This document shows, one piece after another, positions 22,359 through 35,077 of a DNA stretch of 64,000 nucleotides. The stretch's first letter is position 1. The number at the start of each line of letters is the position of its first letter. The translations under genes and the position numbers were made by a program. This DNA comes from Anthostomella pinea (lineage: Eukaryota; Ascomycota; Sordariomycetes; Xylariales; Xylariaceae). The stretch spans positions 4,774,001 through 4,838,000 of the forward strand of contig CAUWAG010000010.1 of assembly GCA_963556695.1 (NCBI GenBank), written 5' to 3'. A model generated the notes under the pieces. The model made no database searches and had not been told where the DNA came from. It saw only the letters and a list, made by a program, of their open reading frames with translations.

Positions 22359-24557
22359 TTAGATCCAATCAGATCTAGCCCCTGCTGCAGTTGAGTTGCC
22401 TTGATTCCGTGATGGTGCCTCAGTTGCTTCGCCCGGTACGGGCGTGGCATTTGACCTCTGAGGCACATTGAAGCCAACTCCCTTTGGGCTGGGCACTCTG
22501 GGTCTTGTTGGGCTATTCGGGTTGTAGACTGTTGGGTTTAACGTGCAGTCTTTGGTGTGTTGGTGAGAGTCGCCAGGAGATGCTGGTGCTGTATTCTCAG
22601 TAGTATACCGCGAGCTGGTCGAGCTAGCAGGGCTCTGCGCCCTGGACGCCGAGGCTATGCTTTCTGTGCTGGTCACGTGGGCGAGTGGACTGGGTCGATG
22701 TGAAGCTCCCGGTTCTGGTCTATTGGGGCAGTCCAACGTGTGTGTATTTTCGGCCTCTATGACATTTTGACTAGCCATCGGCGGCATGTCCTCGACGTTG
22801 GAGAAGCGTAGTCCAATCTGGACGGTGGCGGAAGAAGCCATCGATGAATCTCGCCGATGGTGACCACCAGGGGCTCGAACCAATGGTGGTGGTCTTAGTG
22901 TATCATTTGTGCTATTGAAATTGAAGCCTGCTGGTGCAAGATTCGTGTTTGAGTTTGGTGAATAGGTGGTGGACGGCAGTAAACCGAGTGTATAGGTGGT
23001 GGATGGCAGTAAGCCGATCGAGGCCGTATTCCCCTGGTTCTTGCTGGGGAACAGCCTGTATGACGCCGATGGTTTCCGACTATGCGCATTGAATACGGAA
23101 GTGGGAATCTGTGCAGGTTCAGGGAGCCCCGGCAAGTTTTTGGGGCTGAAGACAGCGTTGGACCTCAAAGGATTTGGAGCGTCTGGGCTCCTAGGTGATT
23201 GACTCCCTAACAGCTCGGCACCGCCATCCTTTTCGTGGCCCGCGAGGCTCTCCAGGCTCTCTGTCTTCCGAAGGGGCTGTGGGCCGGGCACAGGCTGTAG
23301 CATGTGGCTATTGAAGTCTGTATCGTTTGGTGATTGCTTCCGGATCTGGTACTTCAGCTTCTGGCGTTCATACTCGGCCAGCTTGTTCTTGGGGCCTATT
23401 GTGGATATGGTATTGGAGCGGAGGAAAAGGTGTAGACCACCGGTCATAAGCCCAGTCACATTGGCCACGACCGTGGCAATCATGGACAGCGTCAAGCCAG
23501 GACCACCATCGTCCGAGAGCCTTGAGAAAGTCAAGTACAGAAAAAAAGGTACCATCAAGGCCTATATCTTGTCAGTTCGTCCTTGTGTGAAGGTATCAAG
23601 TGGAGTGAATGGACCCAATACATACGTTGGACACTACTCCGACCGCAAGGTAATAAACCATTCTGGAAGCGCCGACCCGTTGGCTAGTCTCGATATTTGC
23701 GTACCTGGTCAACTTGAGGAAGAGGACCACAGTACACAGGACGAGGATGACAGCAATGCCCAATAGCAGCACAAAGCCACCCTCGGCCCATTTGGCTACA
23801 AACCAGAAAAGAGAAGCGAAGCAGAAATTTGGAGCGGGGATGAAAAAGGCGACCAAGCCAGTGCCCAGTAGCATAATTTTGATGACCGCGAGACATATGG
23901 ACACGTCCCATTTGCTCCTTGGGGGAAATGGTCTGGTCCTGAGAGCGCGAATCGTGACTTCCAGGCCGAACACTAGCTGTATGTATGGTACGATCAATAT
24001 CGCTAAACCAAATTTTAGTAATGTTTCAGTATATGACGCTTGAACTCTATCATACCAGGCCACATAAATTGAGATACTAGAGCGCACCCCGCCGAGAAAA
24101 GTCCATTCAAGCCCTGCGCTTGTGAGACAGCGAACACGACGCCTTGGACCGTGATGCCCAATGAGAGGATGAACGGATACAGTTCGGGTCCTTGAACACA
24201 GGTAAAAACATTGACCCTGTAATGCCCATTAGTCCCAGAAACGCTTCAGAGTCGTGGTACTATAACTGACTTGTCCTTGCCCCTCGTGTTGTTTCGCTTT
24301 GCTGATGAGTAACAATCGTAGAAGATACCGGCCGCTGTCGCGAATGCTGATATCGTGTTGAACGAGGCGAGGACGATGGTCGAGGTTCGTATCGATCTCG
24401 CGGCGAGGAACTTGAATTCGTTGATGACACTAAAAGTCGAGTTGCCACTGAATGCGGCCTGAGAGAACCCGCTCGAGTTTCCCGCCCAACTGAGGTTCTT
24501 GGACCATTCACCATCCATATTGCTGAAGCCCGAGAATCCATCCGTGCTGCCAAACAT
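22359..24557 (-). CDS. Seven-transmembrane orphan receptor-like protein
   Basis: Four exons (minus): 24557-24271, 24216-24056, 24002-23626 and 23561-22359, with introns of 53-64 bp and matching phases, give 675 residues. Seven hydrophobic segments can be counted: STIVLASFNTISAFATAAG, ELYPFILSLGITVQGVVFA, MWPAILIVPYIQLVFG, ICLAVIKIMLLGTGLVAFF, GGFVLLLGIAVILVLC, MVYYLAVGVVSNALMVPFF and LSMIATVVANVTGLMTGG. The N-terminus is short, Asn/Ser-rich and likely extracellular. The last 350 residues are a Ser/Pro-rich, probably cytosolic tail. This topology matches fungal GPCR-like proteins, but I see no Pth11/CFEM, cAMP-receptor or pheromone-receptor signature. Ligand and coupling are unknown. Confidence 0.75.
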
Positions 24558-25836
24558 CTTGGTCGCCAGGTTCGTTGAAGCTTAGGCGCTGGCGTCGAGG
24601 CCGAAGATAGCTAGCCGTCGTAGTCAAGTCATCTACTCGATGGCCTTGTGGATGTCGTTTCGGATGATATCGGTGTAAAGGTCGATAGTAAGAGTGAGTG
24701 AGGAAAGGAAGGGAAGATTACGAGATGTACAGAGATGATAGACTGGTGACACATCAGGAGCCTGCTCACAAACCAGACGAAACAGATGCTGAACCAGCAG
24801 GTGGAAAAGAAGAGATGGACGAATCGAAACGAAGAGGTACAAAAATGGCCATGAACTACGCAAGCCAGGCGAAGAGAAAGACGTGCACCAGGCCGCGAGC
24901 TCTTCCAAAGAGATGGCAAAAGTCAGAAGAGCGCATGAAAGGTCTTGGTAATAAGAAATCAGATATCAGATCCTGGAGGAGTTCTTCAAGGGTGTCTGCA
25001 AGGGCTGTCCCGCCAGCCCGCGCGGGCCAAAGACGTCCGGCCTCGAGCCAGCAGCTAGTCTGCAGTTGGTCCAAGGTGCCGTGGCTATCTGGGCAGACGA
25101 GACGGGCAGGCAGGTCGAGAGTGGGATACCGCGGGCTACCATTGGCTGGAATGGCAGCCGAGGGCGACGACAGTCCACACTGGTGACGCAGTTTGACATG
25201 GCCACAGCTCAAAACCGAGCGGCCTCGCTGCCTTCCGGACCAGACGGAGTGAGAGACTGTGTGGTCCCATGGCGGTCGTCGCGCATGGGGTGACAGAACC
25301 GGTACTCTGCTAGGCAGCCAGGCTGGGCTGAGCCACGTTCCTCGTGTTCGTAGCAAGGGGTCTCAGACTCGCAGGCTCGCAGCTCAACAGCGGGCGATGG
25401 TAGGTAGCATCGATGGCAGTCGAGGTGGTGCTGTGAGGCATTGTGTGGCGATGAGGTGAGGCAGAGCTGGAACACGTGCTGGTTTCGTCAAGCCGCTAGG
25501 AGGAACCTGAGGCGATAAGGTTGGCCGGGGTCGAGCCCCACACAGCTGCCGCGGTGCCCACCGGCAAGCAAGAAAGAGCCCCACCCGTGTACGCTATACT
25601 CGATACCGTTTAGCTTCAGGGCCCGAGAACTGGGGATCTTGGGTGGAGATCAAACCTCCCGACGGATGCCAGACAACCCCCTGCAAGCCCTGCATGCGTC
25701 TACCATACAAAATCGAGGCTACGCCGCGGCCCTACGCAAGCTACAGGGCGCCGCACCCAGGAGATGGAAGTAAAGTTCCTTACGCAAAACGGGAAACGCG
25801 AGACGCGAATGCCCTATCTGGCTGGCCGCAGGAGCC

Positions 25837-26010
25837 CCCAAGGCCAGCCAGCGGACATCTAAAGGTTGATCCGTGCGTTGCCAGCCAGCCAGGAGGGAGG
25901 GAGGCCAGCCAGCCAGCACCAGCCAGGTCCGTACGTTGCCAGCCAGCCACGAGGGAGGACTAGCCAGCCAGCCAGCCAGGAGGGCAGGAGGGAGCCAGCC
26001 AGCCAGCCTA
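25837..26010. repeat. GCCA-rich minisatellite
   Basis: CCAGCCAG tracts alternate with GAGGGAGG tracts. A longer unit of about 57-60 bp (CCGTRCGTTGCCAGCCAGCC then GAGGGAGG) occurs twice, followed by shortened copies. It is non-coding on both strands. Confidence 0.8.
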
Positions 26011-29000
26011 CCTAGCCATACAAAGCCTAGCGCCGGAGCGGGATGAAGAGCCTCCGCACCAATCAGATCGCAGGGCTTAAACGCAGGAAGAGAGTTGGGT
26101 GCCGTTTCGTTCCTCCACTTCGTTTTGGAACTTCACTTCCACAATCCTTGAACCTTGTCAACTGGGTTTGTTCTAGACTCTGGAGACGACTCGAGCTTAT
26201 TGCATGTTGTACCAACATACTCTTGGTCCTCTGGCATTCACATTTTTCTCGCTGTTGCCGGATTCCTTGCCGTCCCGTGTCGTCGATGCCGTGACTTCAA
26301 AGAGCCCGGTCCGCGAGGTACGAAACACAAGCGGCAAAGAAAATATCGGCTGAGCCTCAATGATGGATCATGTACGTAAGGTAGGTCAAGCCAGGTAGGC
26401 GTGTGTGTGGTTGGACAGGTATCAAGCACTGCACCTGACCCCTGCTCCTTCACATCATCGACATCCCATTGTGTCGGGTTACCCCCGCACGCATCTATTT
26501 TGAAGATATTCGAAGACATGTAGAGTTGTTGGTTGAAGTTGTACACGTGTGGGCACTTTGTCGTGGCTGTCTCAGCAGGATCAGTGTTTGGTTTTGAGAG
26601 GAAGCCATCCGATGTGACCATTACAGGCTTGCGGGCCAATCACCAAGAGCCTTCATGGGCTTATCCAATATCTCGGTCGTCTCTTCTTAGGTGAGATGGA
26701 AGTCCCCTGGAGTCTGAAGCACAGTTTGTGTCAAGAGGCCGAGAGCTCGGACGACTAACATGGAGGTGGTGGGAACCCCTCTTTCGCAGTTCGAGACCTC
26801 TGCAACACGGCACATAGTGGTGATATATCAGCCATCTTTTACGTAGTAAATAAGCCCGAAGGAACTTGCGTCGAACATTCGACCATGACTCTGCCAAGAC
26901 TATTTCTCCGATGGTCAGAGCCAATGTCTGGCTGCTACTGGTGCGAGACGTTGCTGATTCCCCCATCGAGATGGATAGCTGCTGCACATGAAGCCCCTTA
27001 TTATTGGGCGCCATGTAAATGTTGATATCTCATGAGGTCATCATTGATCTTACAATAGGAGACACTGTTGTCGACGAGCTACCAGTCTCGCCACTCTGAC
27101 CCCGAGCAGGGTAGGTGAGGGAGCCAAGCGTTGCTTCCATTGGCCGCCCCGGCACTGGATCTTCGGCCATCAAGCTTGGTACTATCATGGTGAGGTCGCA
27201 TGAAGTGGTTCGACTGCACCAAGTAAATTCTCCTGTACTTGGCTGACTGATTTTCTCGTTCTTGTCAATAACTTGCAGACTGCTTTTGAGCAAGTCGAGG
27301 GTACCGAAGTCTGATGATTAGGTAAACATTGAGAAGCAAACAGACCCGGGGTACCCTGCCCCTGCCGTATCACAGGGTGAAGATGGCAGGAACGATGTCG
27401 ATCCGAGATGATGGGGAGGACGGCATGCAGCGAACCCCACGAGAACAAAGGAAGGCCACGCTCGGCCCTCTCAAAGTGCTGAGCATCTAGGACCACCACC
27501 GCCCAAGCCAAGGGGTCATCCCTCTTGATACCATATCAATGAGGAGCCTCAGCTGCAGAGCGTTGTCCAATTTCCACCATTGACAATTTGACACTGCCAG
27601 ATGTCCCAAAAGGAAGAATCCAGCCGGAACTGTAGAGGGCCGGAATGAGCAATGATCGTAGGGTCAAGGTGGAAGCCATCGGGGGCTCAGACGCGTAGCC
27701 CTTGTACCTGCCATGCGGAGTGACGGAAAGTCCTTAAGGTAGGTAATTAGTGTTCTGTGACTGGGCTGGTGAACCGACTCCGATATCCCAAAATTGAAGA
27801 ACTTCAACTAAGCAACTTCATCCAACACTCCGCCCACCCAGCAATATTGCTCACGCCTACAACTTGACCATCGTTTTGCCACTAACTCTGGTCTATTGAA
27901 AAAGAGACATATTGGAAGACTCTGTTGATCCTCCTCCACCTTAAGCACTGAGGCAACGGCAAGAGGTTGTGTGGTGATTGTTCTTGTTTGTGTATCTTCC
28001 AACCGTGGCCTTGCAAGGACAATACATGTTACTGAATGTCATCATGGCATTTCATCTCCTCTTGGTAGCAGCATTATCACTGACATACTCCGATGGTTCC
28101 ATCCACATAATATGTTCCAATGATGGTAGTAAGGCCCAGATAACGAGCTGGCAGTACTGATGGACCATGGACCTTCCGAAGAAGTGGAAGCTGAGAAGGC
28201 AACCTCAAAGAGAAGTGGTCCGAGCGTCTGACCGAAGACGAATATGGTTTGGCGCCCCAGCTGCAGACACAGTGCTTTGTGAAAACTGGGCTCCAATAGA
28301 CACGGTACGAATCACCTGACACTGGCTTGACAGACAGAGGAGGCAGGGCATCCACCAGATCGGTGAACCTCACCGATTGACCATCAAACCACAACAACAA
28401 CATCAACACCGTCTTTCTGGAGCCAACAGCGCGCACTAGAGCAGCGTACAGAGGCAGCGTCCTCCATCCTTCTTCTTCTTCTATGTACACGCAGCAGCAT
28501 ACCATCGTAATGATCCCTTGTTCTCGACACTCGCATACACACCAACATCCAATTTGCGACCGGTCGGAATACCTTGGCTATCTGCCACCGTCCGCAGCTT
28601 TCGTATCGTCTTCTAGTCATTCGATCAAGGCGAGCACGGTCATCATGTCTTGAAGTAACTGCGCATTGCGATACGATATCGCGACAGAACTTCGACTTTG
28701 AGGGGCATGATTTATCATATCACGTAGCGAATTGCTGCAGCTCTCCTCGTTGCTTACGATGCAGCCACGAGAACCCGAACCTCGACGAATATCTCCATCC
28801 CCGCCGATCACCACCACAACACGACTACTGTGCAAGTCACTCCCGACATTCGAATCTATGCATTACTTGGTTCAGCATGTACAGTTCGCCAAGGGGTAGA
28901 ATACAACCAATGGAGAAGGCACGGTACCGGCGATGCTGCCCAGGTGGATAGTGGACTTTACTGAACAGTCATCTCCCTCCCATCTTCAGCACTATCCGTC

Positions 29001-29960
29001 ATCTTCACACACTGAGGTCAAACGCATGCGTGGCAAGCAAATGCCTCCCACAGCAATGAGCGTTTGCAAATTGGATTCCACTTTGTTCACCCGCTTCATG
29101 ATGCCAAATAGTAACCTCGTGGGTGGCATCGAAACTGCCCCCTACCTATACCACAACTATCAAGATGGTGCTGGGGTAGCTGTTCGGCAAGGCTGCTTGC
29201 TTTCAGCTTCTGGTCGGCTAACTCATGTCCATGTGCCGACTTGAGAGACGGGCGTTTGAGTGCCAGAGACATCAGATAGCTTTACCATTGTCCAATGTCC
29301 CAGGATACTTCTTATGGCGAACCTCGTATTGGCCAGAGGATGGTTGGTCGGCATCAACGTTGGCTGTCACTTTACATTTCTTACCTAGAAGATGTGGCAG
29401 CTGTGTTGCACTCTGTCAACACGAGTGTCGATGGGGTTGGTGATGACCTATCTGGGTCGCCATCACTCAGATCAAGCCAATACTGACCTCGGCTCAAACT
29501 TTCTCAAGTCGAACAGTCAACCGGTCGTCACTTCTTGACAGGCGTCGTCTGCCACGGCTGATCAACCCTGCCAAATTTATGGAAGGAGTTGATTATATCA
29601 TCTCACCTACCACTGGCGCAGGCTGGTTCAGCGAAACCAATACTGCTCGAACAGCCCCCAAGGCTGCAGGACAAGTGACAGTTGGAATAAGTGATGATTG
29701 GATCATCGCCTGTCACGGTCATCTCGTCAGGCTGGATGGTTGAAAGAAAGGGTTGGTGGCAGCAATTGCAGGTATTTAAGCAGCTCAGGGTCGTGTGCAC
29801 ATTGCAAATCGCCAGAAGCAAGGGAGAGGCATGGGATATGGAGAGAAGATTGGGACGTGCATTAAAACGCGTCTCGTAGATAGCCAGCACAGCCATCTGG
29901 TGGTGTACTGCTTTTGATGTTTGATGCTTGCTGCTTGACTTGCCTGAGTCGCTTGGCCAC

Positions 29961-29996
29961 CCAAGCCCAAGTCCAAGCCCAAGCTCAAGCCCAGGG
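29961..29996. repeat. Hexanucleotide AAGYCC microsatellite
   Basis: CCAAGCCCAAGTCCAAGCCC and its continuation are six near-copies of a 6-bp unit. A second short run of GTTCCA units lies at 30147-30165. Their translation gives the LGLGLG and SSSSSL strings seen in nearby spurious frames. Confidence 0.75.
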
Positions 29997-30797
29997 TCCA
30001 GCGGCAGCTTTGCTGCTCCAGCAATTGGACGTGGTCGGGGGTAAGCTTTGGTAAGCTTTGGACAGCGGACAGCCTGCCTCGAAGCCAGAGCTCTCCCTCC
30101 CGTTTGCCTGGTCCACTCCACCGAGTCGCAGTGCAGTCCTAGGTCTAGTTCCAGTTCCAGTTCAAGTCTCAGTCTTGAACTGCAACTGGCTGCCTCGTTC
30201 GTCTTTACTAACTTCTGGCCAACCGACGACCGACTGACTGATTCGCCCCCGACTGCTATCTGGAATGACAACCTGCGCGTCTGGGCAAGGACACGGCTTG
30301 AGATATATCCGTGGTGGGCAAGAAGAAGAAGGCACGCACGCCTTTTCTCGTCGTTAGACGGTCCCCGTTCCCCGCGTTGCGCGGCTCCAAGCCGGACTGG
30401 CACGTCCGAACCGCTGAGGGCCGCGACCCAGAAAATTTAACACAGCCCGAACCCCAGCGCACACCCCAGCACGACAAAGCACGACACCAGCGCAGCGGCG
30501 CTACTCTATCAACAGCGCTATCGGTGGACTTTCTCAAACACCGCCGACACCACGCGTGCATAAGCTCCAGCAAGCTTCGGCGTGCACAAAGTCGACAACC
30601 ACAACTGTGCACTCATTCTGTGAGTGTCGCAATAAAGATATCTGCCTATCTGCTCCGATTGGCCAGCACAGGAATCGTCTACGTTGGAGAAATTGGTGAT
30701 TGAGTGAGGCTGCTACTGCTGTGTGGGTAGCCTAACCCATGTCTCGGCGACATAATTTTGCCGCTCTCACTGGCTGGTAGCAGACAAACCCGCCAAA

Positions 30798-33700
30798 ATG
30801 ACTGATGCAGACATGCCCTCCGAAGCACCCCAAGGCCCTGGTGCCCCTTCATCACGACCTACCGACAACAACCACCACCCTCAAACCATCGCCGATACTC
30901 GAGATGTTGCCATGATTCGCAACCGGAGCAGAGATAGGGGCGGAGGTACCAGAGATCGGGTCGCCGTAGAAAGGGAGCCTCGAGTCTCAGCTATCGATCC
31001 CCAACCCAGGCTGCATTCCCAGTCGCCTACCCGTCGCGATCAACATAATCACCTAGAAAGAGAGAAACATCCGCATCGCGAAAAGGCCCACGCAACCAAC
31101 GAAGAGTCGATTCCCGATAGAAGCCATCGAGGGCGGTCACGCGACCGTCCAAGAAACGACCACGACAGCGCCCGCGGGGCGAGACGGCGTTCCCCTGGAG
31201 ACGAGCAGCTCCAGCCCAGCCGACACCGAGAAGGTGTCTCGCCGCCCAGACAGCGCCCGAAACCCGATGAGAAATCAGAGCTACCCCCACGAGATCGCTC
31301 TCACTCGCCTACTTCAAGAAAACGACGCAGAAGTCAGAGTCCCTTGCCGCTCCCGGCCCCTAAATCTAAGAAGTCGAGGCGTGAACGCGAGCGTGACCGC
31401 CGACGTAAAGCAGAAAGAGACGATAGGCTAGAGAGAGAATACACCAAGGGCCCTGGGCCTGCGCGGTATGATCGCACACTTTCTCCTCTGCGCAGGGGAT
31501 CTCCTTCCCGAGACTACGACGATCTCCGTTATAGGTACTCTGATCGGCGCGAACCTCTGGATCGGCCTCGGCACCGCCATCGTAGTCGGTCGCCGCTTCG
31601 TGAGGCTGACTTCAAACGTGGTGCAGCCTCTCGCCCACGCGTGGACCCGCTCTTTCGAGGCCGCAGCCGCTCTCCACGGCCAACTTCCAGGCGCTCATCT
31701 TTCTCCCGAACTCACTCACCACCTCGCCATCTTGGGCGCCCCCCGGCCGGGCCTCTGGATGCCGGCTCGCATTCCCGCAGATCATCTCCCTCATTCGACC
31801 AATCTAGAGCAGAGTATCCTCCTCATTCTCCTAGAGACCGTGCATCGCGCCGCTCCCGCAAAAAGGCCAAGTCTCGCGAAGAACCACGATTTCCTTCCGA
31901 TGGTCAGCCAACTGGTGCCAACAGTATTGAGGTGAACATGTCCCGGTTATCAGACAGTCGAGGCGACGGAGGACGCGATGGTCGAAGCGAGCTCAGCACC
32001 CAATTGCCACCTAGACATCCGGCCAAAACTCATCACAGTGATTCTCGTTATGCCCAATCACCATCCCACGCCAATTCGGGCTCCTCGTTTCACGGATCGC
32101 CAACTGCTCAATCGCCTTACGGAAATGGTCGAGCAGCTAGATACAGTCAGCATCAGTACTCGCCTCAAAGGTATGTGCTGGTATGGTCATGTAGCATATA
32201 TCGCTTTGCTAATATCCAGGTAGCCAGCGTCCCTCCCAGCAGTCCCAGGGCAATCGTGGACCTCCAACCGGGCCCTCTGCACATCGTGTCAGGAGTCAGT
32301 CACCACAGCCGCCGAGCGGGCCCGCCGCTCAAGCTGATTCCCGCGGTCATGGCTTTTCGAGAGGAAGATTTCGTGGTGGTTCTTACTCGACACGACGTTA
32401 CCGCGATGGTTCCGCCCCGAGGAGTGCACAGCGGGATGCCCCGGCTGAGTACAGCAGGGGTCATTCGAGTCCACCACACGATGGCACTCTTCGAAATCTC
32501 AGCCCACAGAACACAACCTCCAATCATCCCGACTTACCTGGAGAAAGCGATGAAGCAGAGATTGGTACATTGGGGCCCTCTGAAGATGCCCACGTCGAAA
32601 GTCCTGCACCAGAGAAAGTCCCGACAGAAGTCATGCCGCCGCCTGGGCCGCCTGGGCCGCCGCCGACTGCTCCTACCGGCCCCTCTGGCTCGAAATTTAG
32701 TTTTGCTTTCAAAGCAACAAACAAAGCCCCAGTGGCGGCGCCAAAACCGGAGATCTCACAAAAATTCAGTGCTGCTCCAAAGAAGGGAGCGCAACGCGAT
32801 GACGACGACAATCGGGACCTGCCCAGAGACACCCCTAGAGAGCCTGCTTCGGCCAGGGCCCGGAACGACCAACATGACAACAAATCAATGCCCGAGCAGC
32901 CGCGCACGCGCAAGGTGATGAGGAAGATCAGAACCTTGAAACCAAAGCCTAGCCTAGAGCCCGAATACGCCAAGTCGAAATCTGTCTACTTCAGAAAACC
33001 TGGAAATGAGTCGGTCATCGGAGCGGGCACCTACGGCAAAGTGTTCAAGGCGGTGCATGTGTACATGAAGAGAACCGTCGCGCTCAAAAAGATACGCATG
33101 GAAGGAGAGCGAGATGGCTTTCCAGTCACTGCCACGCGGGAAGTCAAACTGCTCCAGTCATTGAAGCACACCAACATCGTCAACCTGCAAGAGGTCATGA
33201 TCGAAAAGAATGACTGCTACATGGTGTTTGAATACCTCTCCCATGACCTGACTGGTTTGCTGAACCATCCGGGTTACAGGCTTGATGCGAGCGAAAGAAA
33301 ACATCTAGCGAAGCAACTTTTTGAGGGGTTGGACTACCTTCATAACAAAGGGGTACTACACCGCGATATCAAAGCTGCGAACATCTTGGTGAGCAATGAG
33401 GGAGTGTTAAAGCTGGCCGACTTCGGTCTGGCTCGCTTCTATGCCAAGGGCCACAAGATCGACTATACGAACCGTGTCGTTACCATCTGGTACAGATCTC
33501 CGGAGCTTCTGCTAGGCGAGACGCAGTATGCTGCTGCGGTTGACATATGGAGTGCCGCGTGTGTCATGGTAGAGATATTCACTCGCCATGCCATCTTCCC
33601 AGGTGACGGTGGTGAGATTAGCCAGCTGGAGAAGATCTACAGCGTGCTGGGCACACCCAACCCGAAGGAGTGGCCCGGCCTCGTGGATATGCCGTGGTTT

Positions 33701-34169
33701 GAGTTGTTGCGGCCGGGCTATCGAAAGCGGAGTACCTTCGTAGAGAAGTACCGAGAGCGGGTGCCGGCCGCTGCATTCGAGCTCCTCACCAGCATGTTCC
33801 AGTATGACCCTGTCAAACGACCATCTGCAAGTGATGCCCTGGAACATCCTTACTTCACGACGGAGCAACCGCCGCCTAGACAAGCCATCCAGTGAGTACT
33901 CCTCCATAACCGGGTGATCTTGACGGAACTAACATTTTTCTTCTAGACTCAAGCACGTCCAGGGCGATTGGCACGAGTTCGAGTCTAAGGCACTTCGTCG
34001 AGAGAAGGAGAGAAAGGAGAAACAGGAGCGAGACGCTCGGCGCGCAGCTGCTGCCAAAGATGGCAACCAGAGGGATAAGGAGAAGAAACGGCCGTCTTCG
34101 TCTCATGATGCTCAACGGGAAGCCAAACGCCCACATGTGGAGGGACAACCTCCCAATATGAAGGTATGA
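30798..34169 (+). CDS. CTK1: CTD kinase catalytic subunit (CDK12-like)
   Basis: Three exons, 30798-32170, 32224-33891 and 33947-34169, give about 1087 residues. Ctk1 phosphorylates Ser2 of the RNA polymerase II C-terminal domain in elongation. The first 650 residues are Arg/Ser-rich with many SP and RS dipeptides. The kinase domain (about 715-1010) shows GAGTYGKVF (724-731), VALKK (Lys746), the C-helix PVTATRE (PITAIRE-type), HRDIKAAN (Asp839), ADFGLARF (Asp857) and WYRSPELLLGE. It has no Bur1-type features. The tail is basic and Lys/Arg/Glu-rich. Intron 1 has acceptors four bases apart (CAG GTAG); only the second avoids an immediate stop. The final codons NMK are followed by GTATGA, so a further 3' exon is possible. 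Confidence 0.93.
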
Positions 34170-34570
34170 TGTTACGGCACTGGCTGAAATAATCGCTCCC
34201 CAATTGGTACGTCCGGCGCCGACTGGACGTCAACCGGGTAGTTGCTTGGTTGAATGGCAGATCATCGGTCACTGGCTCTTTGGTCACTTTTTCGAACACA
34301 CGCGAGGAAAGACGTGCGATGTGCAAAAGGTGCTGGTCAAGATCAAAATGGATGCGCATTGTGTGATGTCGGATACGTGTAGAAGTAGAACAAGCACGCC
34401 GATGCATGCCAATAAAGAAAAACTGAACAAACTAATGGAACAGGATGTGTTTCACTATGTCGGGGTCGCAATGGGGAGGCTAATACGACGTACCAATCCT
34501 ACATTCTCAACTGCTATGCCAGACAAGTAGCCTACCTAGGTACGGTGTTGACAAACGATACCTTCTCCAC
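34170..34570. other. Intergenic, no gene recognised
   Basis: CTK1 3' region. A TAGGTAC motif at about 34535 is the only feature noted. Confidence 0.4.
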
Positions 34571-35077
34571 TCATGCCGGCCACGGCCTGTTCTTGCTGTC
34601 GACCCCCGCAGCGTACGCCGCCCCGGGGTCGGTCCCTAGGTGCCGGCTCTTGAACCACCAGATCAGAAAGCTGAACGGCTTCATATCTCCCACCTGGCCC
34701 GTGCCACAATCGCGCCCGATCGACAAGGCCAGCTGGACCTTGGCGTCGTCGAAGGCGTGAGGCTCGATTTTGCCTCCTTGGAGAGGGGTGCTCATGGCCT
34801 TTTCCGCGGTGGTGGACGGGAGGAGAACGAGGAGAGGGAGGATGAGAGGAAGAAAACGGAGGGCACCTTCAACGACGTGCCGACGCTGTACCGCGATCCG
34901 GTCGTCTTGACGAGCCTGTGGTAGGGCATCGCCCTCATCGTCTCCCCTCCGTCTCTGTGTAGTTGCACGGTCACGACATTCGTGTCCAAGCACCGCGGCG
35001 GCAGTGCGGCGGAAGAGGTACTGCGCTATGAGGAAGCCGGCTATATCGGCGCCGAGGATGATGCCGGTTTTGGTCAT
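34571..35077 (-). CDS. Hypothetical small membrane protein (weak call)
   Basis: A 168-residue frame starts at the ATG at 35077. It has a hydrophobic N-terminal segment (GIILGADIAGFLIAQYLF), a second one in the middle (FLPLILPLLVLLP) and a polar C-terminal part with DDAKVQLALSIGRDCG and FLIWWFKSRHLG. The second half reads like real protein. The middle is Arg/Asp-rich, and another minus-strand frame (34792-34989) is just as open there, so an unseen intron may join parts of the two. No family was recognised. Confidence 0.35.
   Translation of the reverse strand: MTKTGIILGADIAGFLIAQYLFRRTAAAVLGHECRDRATTQRRRGDDEGDALPQARQDDRIAVQRRHVVEGALRFLPLILPLLVLLPSTTAEKAMSTPLQGGKIEPHAFDDAKVQLALSIGRDCGTGQVGDMKPFSFLIWWFKSRHLGTDPGAAYAAGVDSKNRPWPA

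Larger units (their letters stand above)
24558..30797. other. 6.2-kb gene-poor interval with normal base composition
   Basis: No gene could be supported although GC content is ordinary. Candidate frames on both strands (for example 26238-26639, 26661-27014, 28077-28505 and 29603-30403) lack motifs, mostly begin at non-ATG codons or sit in low-complexity sequence, and show no coherent splicing. The left edge holds the promoter of the seven-helix protein and the right edge that of CTK1. Simple repeats are listed separately. A long non-coding RNA or a highly diverged gene cannot be excluded. Confidence 0.4.

Noticed and set aside
26238..27511. Series of minus-strand frames as a spliced gene
   Set aside because: Starts are mostly non-ATG, frames do not join through convincing splice sites and no motif was recognised.
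28077..28505. 142-codon minus-strand ATG frame
   Set aside because: No homology-like motif, no bias in codon use and no supporting introns; kept as non-coding for lack of evidence.
29603..30403. 266-codon minus-strand frame
   Set aside because: It owes its openness to simple repeats (LELELDLG, LGLGLG) and has no domain.
31468..31935. 155-codon plus-strand frame inside CTK1
   Set aside because: Alternative frame of the Arg/Ser-rich CTK1 exon 1.
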